The notes under the pieces were generated by a model, which saw only the letters and a list, made by a program, of their open reading frames with translations, did no database searches and was not told where the DNA came from. 5,182 bases of DNA from Firmicutes bacterium UBA7709 (GTDB lineage Bacteria; Bacillota_A; Clostridia; Peptostreptococcales; Anaerovoracaceae), in assembly GCA_002482405.1 (NCBI GenBank), contig DLFX01000395.1, positions 5,581 through 10,762 on the forward strand, in the 5' to 3' direction. Every line of letters starts with the position of its first letter. Within the stretch, counting starts at the first letter, position 1. The translations under genes and the position numbers were made by a program. This document shows, piece by piece, positions 1 to 5,182 of this stretch.

Positions 1-794
1 GCCTGCTGCCGTGCATGGTTTTCGACACTCTGTTCAAAGCTCAGATTTCCTTTGGGGATCTCTATCAGACGGTTCTGTTCTGTCTCTTCAATCTTTTTCT
101 TCTGTGGGCCATCGCAAACATAGCGGGCAAGCTATTGAAGCTGGCGGCCCCGGAAGTTGCCGGGCTCACATTGATATCAACGCTGACAAACTCCGTCAAT
201 TACGGGCTGCCCCTTGTCCTGCTGGCCTTTGGCCAGGCGGGATTGGACAAGGCGTCCGTCTATGTCGTGATCCAGATGATCATCGTGAATACGTTCGGCG
301 TCTATTTTGCCGCGCGATCCAGTTTTTCCATAAAGGACGCCTTGCGTTCGGTATTTTCCCTTCCCGCGATCTATGCGGCGATGCTGGCCGTTATCCTCCG
401 GGCCTTTGCCCTTCACTTGCCTGCCGGGATCGAAAAAGGGATCGATATGATCGCTGTCGCATATTCTCCAGTGGTGCTGGCCATCTTGGGAGCCCAGATG
501 GCCGGGGTGAAAAACATCAGGCTTGAAAGAGGGCTTCAGGCGGCATTCTGGTCGGGAATGGCCATTCGGTCCCTCATTGCTCCCCTTGTAGCCTGTCTGG
601 TGCTGTACGCTCTGGGCGCCGGCGGGGTTCTCTTCTCCACCTGCTTTATTCTGGCATCGATGCCTGTGGCGGTAAACGCCGTCATACTGTCAGAGAAGTT
701 TGACGCGTCCTCCCACGTGGTTTCAAAGTGCATCCTGTGGACGACCCTCGCCTCTTTCCTCGTTCTCCCCATCCTCATCGAACTGGTGAAATAA
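1..794 (+). CDS. AEC family (auxin efflux carrier type) permease, 5'-truncated by window edge
   Basis: This is an inner-membrane secondary transporter of the AEC family (Pfam Mem_trans, PF03547), whose bacterial members move small organic acids or related metabolites; the substrate cannot be told here. The frame is open from the left edge. The first ATG (position 15) is preceded in frame by Leu-Leu-Pro-Cys, which together with the following MVFDTLF matches the family's conserved first-helix pattern (LLPxxIFxxL). I therefore read that Met as internal, with roughly the first 30-40 residues outside the window. Counted from that Met, seen landmarks are SVNYGLPL at residues 60-67 (the family's N-x-G-x-P-type box), PVVLAILGAQMA at 152-163, and a C-terminal block SMPVAVNAVILSEKFD at 215-230 followed by a last hydrophobic helix ending in ELVK. 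Hydrophobic segments run through the whole protein. It ends with TAA and converges on the DUF4127-SLH gene 36 bp away. The family call is firm; the function is not. Confidence 0.9.
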   Translation, partial: LLPCMVFDTLFKAQISFGDLYQTVLFCLFNLFLLWAIANIAGKLLKLAAPEVAGLTLISTLTNSVNYGLPLVLLAFGQAGLDKASVYVVIQMIIVNTFGVYFAARSSFSIKDALRSVFSLPAIYAAMLAVILRAFALHLPAGIEKGIDMIAVAYSPVVLAILGAQMAGVKNIRLERGLQAAFWSGMAIRSLIAPLVACLVLYALGAGGVLFSTCFILASMPVAVNAVILSEKFDASSHVVSKCILWTTLASFLVLPILIELVK

Positions 795-802
795 ACCAGC
801 GG

Positions 803-844
803 TTATTCTAAAAAAATTATTCTAAAAAAGTTATTCTGAAAACC
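803..844. repeat. Three tandem copies of a 14-bp unit spanning the 3' end of the DUF4127-SLH gene
   Basis: Units lie at 803-816 (ttattctaaaaaaa), 817-830 (ttattctaaaaaag) and 831-844 (ttattctgaaaacc). The first two differ only at the last base; the third differs from the second at three positions. Read on the minus strand, the third unit is the last codons and TAA stop of the DUF4127-SLH gene, and the other two repeat that end downstream, each closing with AGAATAA. The copies look like slippage or tandem duplication of the gene's own terminus. Because 14 is not a multiple of three, the copies lie in different frames; an in-frame TAG at 822-824 gives a second stop nine bases past the first. 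Confidence 0.85.
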
Positions 845-3341
845 TCCGCAGCACCGCGGCCATTTCGGCCCGGGTCGTCAGATCCTGCGGCTTGAGCATC
901 GTTCCGTCGCCCTTGCCCTGCATGATTCCATGGCTGCAGACCCAGTCAAAACCGTCCCTGAGATCCTGCCGCACGGCAAAGACATCCGCATATTGATAGA
1001 TTCCGGGATAGGTTCCGGCATCCATATTCCTGTCGCTGTACTTGGCGTAACGCCACAGAATATCCGCCAACTGCTCCCTGGTCACCCGTTCCGACGGTCC
1101 AAAGGTGCCTTTTCCCTCGTCGGGGATAATGTCATTTTGCAGCGCCCAAGCGGCTGACGCTCCATACCAGGCCGTTTCGGCCTCCGGGATCAGAGCCTCT
1201 ATAGAAGATCCCGTCGTTGCTTCCGGAACAGAAACAGAAGTATTCACTGCAGGCTTTCCTGCCATGTTATACAGAATTTGCGCCAGCATGGCACGGGTCA
1301 TATACCCGTTGGGTTCAAAGGTGCTCTGAGTCGCGCCTTTCATCAACCCTTTCTCATAGGCGTACATGACGTAATCGAAATACCATGAGGTAACCGGCAC
1401 GTCTGAGAACAGGGAATAAGCAGTGGCCGCGTCCATGCTCTGGGTGTCCGTAAAGAAGCCCGACAGACCGGCCGCAAACTTGATCGTACCTGTCTCCTTG
1501 TCATAGGTGCAGGGAATTTCGTGGATCTTGCCATCCTCATCCCTGTAATACAGCGTGACGGCATAGGTCAGCTGCCCCTCCTGAGGCTGATACGGCATGC
1601 TGATGGTCAGCGAATCCTTGATGTCGCTCATGGTGGCGTTGCTCAGCTTCACATCGATGTCAAACCTGATTTCAAAGGTTCTGAAAAACGGTGCGGAATA
1701 ATTGGAAGTGGCAATCTTGCCGATGATGCCGCTCTGCCCTTCCAGGCTCTTGAAATACCTTGTGCCCGTCATGTTGTTGATGATGTCTCCGACGGTGACG
1801 TTATAATCCGAGGTCTTCAGCAGATTTTCCAGATCTGTGTTCACCTGAGCCACCTGGCTGTCGCTCTGATAGAAATTGTTGGCGGACCAGCCCTTCGAGG
1901 CCAGATATTTGTTGAACAGCTCTTTTCCTCCGGCTTTCTGATAGCTGATATCCTTTGCATAGGAAAAGACAAGCCCCTTCAGAAAAGCGATATCGGCCTT
2001 GTTGCTGCTGTTGTCCCTGCTGTGGAGATATAGATATCGGGAAATTCCATTCCCCAGCGCCAGCCCCACGGAGTTGCCCACGGTGTTCCAGCTGCTGTAG
2101 GAAAGGAGCATGCTGGTCTCGCATTCCCGCATCATCCTGTACTCCAGGCTCCCGTTGTAGACCGACGGCGCGGTGTTGATGAGTATGGTGGGAATTCCCT
2201 TTGCGATATTGGAGTTGAGATAGTCGATGGTTTTGTCGATGTATTTCGAATTCAGGATATTCTGAGCCGGCGTGGTCAGCACGACGATTTGAATATCCGC
2301 TTCTTTCGGATCCACCAGGCTTACGTTCAGGCTCGCCAAATGCTGTTCCAGGTTTACCTTTACGGTTTCCATATCGTAAATGGAGCCCGCGTGGGATCCC
2401 TCTGTCTCGCCGAAATACACGGCTGCGGCCTTTACGTCGTATCCGTAATAGTCGATCATCAGGCTGAGCACCGCCATCATGCCGAGCTCGTCCGTGCCGG
2501 AGTAGATCAGCCCTCTGCTGCCCAGCTTATCCTTAAGGTAATTGATTTCATTGCTCTGAATGGTGCTCTGAGAACTGGAATCGTCGATTCCGATAAAATA
2601 TTTTATATTTTCCCCCATATCCCGACCCAGGAGATGGTCGATGAGATTCAGCTTCCTCTCTCTGGTCTGGAGCATGGCCTGCACTTCGTTTTTGCGGCTT
2701 TTCTCCACTTTGATCAGGTTGCCCTTGGCGTCATAGGGATACCCCTCCACGATGTTCTTTACCGTGAGCTTGCTGTAAGTCAATGAGGCCCGTGGGGTGA
2801 GGCTGTACTGACGCAGATAATTGTAGGTATCGGAAGTCGCGTTCTGATAACCCACGGTGCAGGTGGCAAGCCGGGCCACCGTATCTGTTATGTAGACGTG
2901 ATTTGTTTTGGAAAGCTCCACGATGGCGTCGATCAGCTTATCTTCCTCGGTGTAGCTCCTGCTGGTGATGGAACGGGAATTCACAAGGCCCCCCGACAGC
3001 ACCTGATCCAGGGAAATGACAAAATAGTCGGTCTGCTGGTCCATGGACTTGAGCCACTCTATGATTTTTTTGCCGTCGCCGTAGGGAGTGCCGTTGGAAT
3101 TCAGCGGCTGTCCGTCAAGTCGAGTCGTGTAAAGATCCGCGTCCGGCATCATGACCTTGAAGCCGGCGGACTCCGCCTCATAAATGACCCGGTCCACGTT
3201 TACCGGCCGGTTGTCCAGCGGAACGTAGGCCAGAATCGGCTCCTTCCCCCCGGTGTCGGCCCATACGCCGACGGCGGTGCATGGCACCACAGAAAGTACC
3301 ATCACAATGCAAAGCAGGATGCTCAATGCTTTTTTCTTCAT
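831..3341 (-). CDS. Secreted DUF4127 protein with three C-terminal S-layer homology (SLH) domains
   Basis: This 836-residue protein is probably exported and bound non-covalently to the cell wall; its enzymatic role is unknown. Residues 1-28 are a signal peptide: a KKK start, a hydrophobic core, and likely cleavage after VWA. Residues about 35-545 match DUF4127 (PF13552). The marks are VPLDNRPVN (40-48), a Leu-Ser-Gly-Gly-Leu segment (115-119), GIDDSSSQ (251-258), GTDELG (282-287) and SYSSWNTVGNSVGLALG (414-430). Residues about 553-632 form a beta-rich spacer like those often seen before SLH domains. SLH repeats lie at about 645-695, 714-768 and 785-836, with TRAE-type motifs MTRAML (681-686), VTREQL (753-758) and TTRAEM (822-827). 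SLH domains usually bind pyruvylated secondary wall polymers. The start is supported by the signal peptide and a GGGAG site six bases upstream. The gene appears monocistronic with its own promoter. Cys21 is preceded by Pro, so a lipoprotein reading is unlikely. Domain calls are firm; function is unassigned. Confidence 0.93.
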   Translation of the reverse strand: MKKKALSILLCIVMVLSVVPCTAVGVWADTGGKEPILAYVPLDNRPVNVDRVIYEAESAGFKVMMPDADLYTTRLDGQPLNSNGTPYGDGKKIIEWLKSMDQQTDYFVISLDQVLSGGLVNSRSITSRSYTEEDKLIDAIVELSKTNHVYITDTVARLATCTVGYQNATSDTYNYLRQYSLTPRASLTYSKLTVKNIVEGYPYDAKGNLIKVEKSRKNEVQAMLQTRERKLNLIDHLLGRDMGENIKYFIGIDDSSSQSTIQSNEINYLKDKLGSRGLIYSGTDELGMMAVLSLMIDYYGYDVKAAAVYFGETEGSHAGSIYDMETVKVNLEQHLASLNVSLVDPKEADIQIVVLTTPAQNILNSKYIDKTIDYLNSNIAKGIPTILINTAPSVYNGSLEYRMMRECETSMLLSYSSWNTVGNSVGLALGNGISRYLYLHSRDNSSNKADIAFLKGLVFSYAKDISYQKAGGKELFNKYLASKGWSANNFYQSDSQVAQVNTDLENLLKTSDYNVTVGDIINNMTGTRYFKSLEGQSGIIGKIATSNYSAPFFRTFEIRFDIDVKLSNATMSDIKDSLTISMPYQPQEGQLTYAVTLYYRDEDGKIHEIPCTYDKETGTIKFAAGLSGFFTDTQSMDAATAYSLFSDVPVTSWYFDYVMYAYEKGLMKGATQSTFEPNGYMTRAMLAQILYNMAGKPAVNTSVSVPEATTGSSIEALIPEAETAWYGASAAWALQNDIIPDEGKGTFGPSERVTREQLADILWRYAKYSDRNMDAGTYPGIYQYADVFAVRQDLRDGFDWVCSHGIMQGKGDGTMLKPQDLTTRAEMAAVLRRFSE

Positions 3342-3347
3342 TTCTTT

Positions 3348-3354
3348 CTCCCTT
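3348..3354 (-). promoter_or_regulatory. Ribosome binding site of the DUF4127-SLH gene
   Basis: The minus strand reads AAGGGAG, six bases (AAAGAA) before the ATG at 3341. It departs slightly from AAGGAGG and sits in a purine-rich run. The spacing and the signal peptide that follows both support this start. Confidence 0.75.
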
Positions 3355-3397
3355 TCCCCTTTTGGTTCATCGCTGTTTTCGTTGATTGCCTGCCGCC

Positions 3398-3424
3398 CTG
3401 TTAGCGGTGTGCGGCTAGGGACAG
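3398..3424 (-). promoter_or_regulatory. Possible hairpin in the 5' leader of the DUF4127-SLH gene
   Basis: On the minus strand CTGT-CCC-TAGC-CGCACACC-GCTA-ACAG can fold into two stacked 4-bp stems (CTGT/ACAG and TAGC/GCTA) with a three-base CCC bulge and an eight-base loop. It lies just downstream of the predicted transcription start and well before the ribosome binding site. There is no U-run after it, so it does not look like a terminator. It may protect the mRNA 5' end or may be chance. I do not recognise it as a known riboswitch. Confidence 0.3.
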
Positions 3425-3437
3425 CATATCTTTTTCA

Positions 3438-3467
3438 ATTCTACCATATGAAGAGGGAAAATCACAA
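3438..3467 (-). promoter_or_regulatory. Candidate sigma-A-type promoter for the DUF4127-SLH gene
   Basis: On the minus strand a -35-like TTGTGA (3462-3467) is separated by 18 bases from a -10-like TAGAAT (3438-3443). The -10 is preceded by TG in the extended -10 position (TGgTAGAAT). Transcription would start near 3431, giving a leader of about 90 bases. The region is AT-rich compared with the flanking genes. A second perfect TATAAT lies at 3470-3475 on the same strand but has no convincing -35. The call rests on motif match and position only. Confidence 0.5.
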
Positions 3468-3527
3468 TAATTATAAGGGATTTATGCCGAATTTGAGTAA
3501 AAAAAGGAAAAGAAAGCTGATACCGCT

Positions 3528-4178
3528 CTAGCGCCGGCGATCTGACAGCTGCCGCATTTTGGCATCCAGCAACTGATAGAAATCCGCAATGTGTTTTCCG
3601 TCAACCAATGCATGATGGCAGAGAACTGACACCGGCATCAGAATCGACTCACCGTTTTGATAAAACCTTCCCCATGTGATCCTGGGATTACTGTCGCTTG
3701 GCATCGGGACCGGCTGTACAAGCGAAATATAGGAAAGCCAGGGCAGCGATGAAATAAACAGCAAGGACTGTGCTTCTTCGGGGTTTTCCTCAATATCGCC
3801 GTGCATTTTGGCCTGTTCCTGCTTTGACGCGGCGTATCCCACAAATTCGTTAAACGGCTTGCTGCAATCCAAGGTGCAGTAGGAATAGGTGCCATCCTCT
3901 TTCGCCACCGTATGAGACGTAGGGCAGAACGGGTATTCCGCGATTTTATCGTCACAAATTCTCTGGCGGAATTGCTCGATGCCGTTGGCAGCCTGAGCAA
4001 CACACCACAAAAAGGAAAGGAAAAAGGGATGGCCGTTCACCTTTATCCATTCATGGAATTCGGTAATATCCACGTTGCATGTAATTCCGACATATGGATA
4101 TGCCATGGATTTGAAATATTCAAAATGCTGTAACCGACCGTAGTTTTTCAGGTCTAAATAAACAGGTCCCTTGTTCAT
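3528..4178 (-). CDS. CatA-like O-acetyltransferase (chloramphenicol acetyltransferase family)
   Basis: This 216-residue cytoplasmic enzyme belongs to the trimeric CAT family, which moves an acetyl group from acetyl-CoA to a hydroxyl, classically of chloramphenicol. Its length is the usual one for CATs and it is collinear with CatA proteins as I recall them. The N-terminal GRLQHFEYF (14-22) contains Arg15, matching the Arg that pairs with the active-site Asp. Further on are FRQRICDD (70-77), SSLPWLSYIS (143-152) with Ser152 at the place of the conserved active-site Ser, ITWGRFY (167-173), and HHALVDGKH (188-196), where His189 is the expected catalytic base and Asp193 its structural partner. 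All key residues are present, so it should be active. Classical CATs have an aromatic residue where this protein has Lys195, so it is a divergent member and its acceptor may not be chloramphenicol. The gene follows the MFS gene by 20 bp with a strong ribosome binding site, so co-transcription is likely. Confidence 0.88.
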   Translation of the reverse strand: MNKGPVYLDLKNYGRLQHFEYFKSMAYPYVGITCNVDITEFHEWIKVNGHPFFLSFLWCVAQAANGIEQFRQRICDDKIAEYPFCPTSHTVAKEDGTYSYCTLDCSKPFNEFVGYAASKQEQAKMHGDIEENPEEAQSLLFISSLPWLSYISLVQPVPMPSDSNPRITWGRFYQNGESILMPVSVLCHHALVDGKHIADFYQLLDAKMRQLSDRRR

Positions 4179-4184
4179 CCTCTT

Positions 4185-4191
4185 CCTCCTT
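4185..4191 (-). promoter_or_regulatory. Ribosome binding site of the CatA-like gene
   Basis: The minus strand carries a perfect AAGGAGG six bases before the ATG at 4178. It fixes the start codon and lies entirely inside the 20-bp gap to the upstream MFS gene, so this gene can be translated efficiently from a shared transcript. Confidence 0.88.
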
Positions 4192-4198
4192 GTAACTT

Positions 4199-5182
4199 TT
4201 ATTTTGGCGGCTCAATATCGCCCCTCAGCCTGGCGGAGCGAAGGTAGAAAGGTATGGCCGCAAGCTGGGCTGAAACGGACACCGTGATCATGGCCGGAAG
4301 GCTGGCGTCATACAGCACGCCCAGCAGCCAGCTTCCCAAAAACCAGAAAACTCCGAAAGAGCATTCAAATATGCCGAAGCCTGTGGCCCGGCTGGATTTC
4401 GGTACCATGGTCGCCACCGCGGCCTTCAGGATGGATTCCTGGGCGCCCATGCCCACGCCCCAAAGGGCGATGCCGGCAAGAAGAAGGGGAACCGAATCGA
4501 AGGCGAATACGAACACGGCAAAGGGCGCGGAGATCACGGTAGACCACACCAGCGCCTTCACCCCTTTCTTATCGTACATGTGCCCGAAAAACAGGGCGGC
4601 CGCCGCGTCCACAAGCATCGCTCCCGCATAGAGCAGGGGCAATGTGCCGCTGTTTATGAGAGACGACCCGGCAAGGCCGGGGGCAAGGTCCGTATAAACC
4701 CTCGCAACATGCATGATGACGATGGAATAGTCGATGAAGCCAAAGGCGAAGAGACTGATGCCGGTTATATACAGTATAAACTCTTTCTTCATCCTGAAGG
4801 GAACGTATACCTTCGGCTCCGGCTCAAAGCGCTCCGGGTTCGGAAATTTATGCTTCGTCGCCAGGAGCAGGATGATGGTGATTGCGCCGGGAATCGCAAG
4901 GACGGCAAAGCAGGTGGAGTATATTTGAAACGTGGTCCCCTCCGTTTTAAAAAGCATCACGAGATAGAGCAGCACAGGGCCGAGGAACGCCCCGATCTGA
5001 TCGAGAGATTCCTGAATTGCAAAGCTCTTTCCCACGCCCTCCTGGGTCGCGGCAAAGGACATGATCGTGTCCTTTGCTGGTTTTTTTATGGCTTTGCCCA
5101 TGCGCTGAACCACCAGCAGCCCACAGGCCCATATCCATCCGTGCTCTCCTACGAGAGCCAGGGCGGGAACCGCAAGCACGTC
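4199..5182 (-). CDS. Major facilitator superfamily (MFS) transporter, N-terminus outside window
   Basis: This is an integral membrane protein, probably a proton-coupled exporter of the MFS type. The frame is open to the right edge. The first start-like codon is a GTG at 5179 inside what looks like a membrane helix, so I do not accept it as the start; about the first three helices are missing. Counting residues from that codon, the visible parts are the fourth helix region and the basic loop RMGKAIKKPAKDTIMS (26-41). Next come helices near 58-77 and 85-107, a polar central loop at 108-131 rich in Pro, Glu and Lys, and then about six more helices (132-156, 178-198, 209-226, 230-250, 264-285, 290-311). 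The loop FGHMYDKKGVKAL (198-210) is the repeat of MFS motif A (G-x3-D-x2-G) expected after helix 8. The short C-terminus ends DIEPPK. It is followed after 20 bp by the CatA-like gene. The substrate is not evident; a drug or metabolite exporter is a guess from the neighbour. Confidence 0.88.
   Translation of the reverse strand, partial: DVLAVPALALVGEHGWIWACGLLVVQRMGKAIKKPAKDTIMSFAATQEGVGKSFAIQESLDQIGAFLGPVLLYLVMLFKTEGTTFQIYSTCFAVLAIPGAITIILLLATKHKFPNPERFEPEPKVYVPFRMKKEFILYITGISLFAFGFIDYSIVIMHVARVYTDLAPGLAGSSLINSGTLPLLYAGAMLVDAAAALFFGHMYDKKGVKALVWSTVISAPFAVFVFAFDSVPLLLAGIALWGVGMGAQESILKAAVATMVPKSSRATGFGIFECSFGVFWFLGSWLLGVLYDASLPAMITVSVSAQLAAIPFYLRSARLRGDIEPPK

Noticed and set aside
11..526. 171-codon open frame on the + strand overlapping the AEC permease
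   Set aside because: It is a shifted frame over a gene with clear family motifs and membrane helices. Its own translation is rich in Arg, Gly and His with no family resemblance.
1521..2033. 170-codon open frame on the + strand opposite the DUF4127-SLH gene
   Set aside because: It lies wholly inside a well-supported gene on the other strand and its translation shows no recognisable domain. It is a by-product of codon composition. The same holds for the + strand frames at 2289-2786 and 2898-3404.
3276..3281. Lipoprotein signal with Cys21 in the DUF4127-SLH protein
   Set aside because: Pro stands directly before the Cys and no L-A/S-G/A-C lipobox is present; a standard signal peptide with cleavage after VWA fits better and suits SLH anchoring.
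3470..3475. Perfect TATAAT on the minus strand as the main promoter of the DUF4127-SLH gene
   Set aside because: No acceptable -35 hexamer is found 16-19 bases upstream (ACTCAA at 17). The extended -10 site at 3438-3443 with TTGTGA is the better candidate, though a second start cannot be excluded.
3495..3533. Possible terminator after the CatA-like gene (minus strand, T-rich run ending TTTTTTT)
   Set aside because: The T-rich tract is present, but the only stem before it is CGC/GCG around a four-base loop, too weak to call an intrinsic terminator.
5177..5179. GTG at the right edge as the start of the MFS gene
   Set aside because: The reading frame is open through the edge, the codon falls in a hydrophobic helix, and the protein would lack about three of the twelve expected helices. 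It is an internal Val codon of a gene cut by the window.

Overview
The window looks like a piece of a moderately GC-rich Gram-positive (Bacillota, probably clostridial) chromosome. The signs are a secreted protein with three C-terminal S-layer homology (SLH) domains, a lysine-led signal peptide, strong AAGGAGG-type ribosome binding sites and tightly packed genes. Genus cannot be read from the sequence. There is no rRNA, tRNA, CRISPR array, insertion sequence or phage gene, and coding sequence fills almost the whole window.

Layout. Positions 1-794 (+) hold the 3' part of an AEC-family (auxin efflux carrier type) permease whose start lies left of the window. It converges on a large minus-strand gene (831-3341) for a secreted 836-residue protein: signal peptide, DUF4127 domain, a short beta-rich spacer and three SLH domains. 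A 14-bp unit is repeated three times across the 36-bp gap between the two genes, and the third copy contains the stop codon of the DUF4127-SLH gene. A 186-bp intergenic stretch (3342-3527) carries the likely promoter, 5' leader hairpin and ribosome binding site of that gene. Further right, also on the minus strand, are a complete CatA-like (chloramphenicol acetyltransferase family) O-acetyltransferase (3528-4178) and, 20 bp upstream of it in transcription order, an MFS transporter (4199 to the right edge) that lacks its N-terminus.

How the genes may work together. The MFS transporter and the CatA-like enzyme are almost certainly co-transcribed and form a plausible export-plus-acetylation pair, although the acetyl acceptor is unknown. 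The DUF4127-SLH protein has its own promoter and is probably an envelope protein held on the cell wall; its biochemical activity is unknown. The AEC permease is on the opposite strand and need not be related to the others. The least described object here is the wall-anchored DUF4127 protein. No clearly new multi-gene system is visible.
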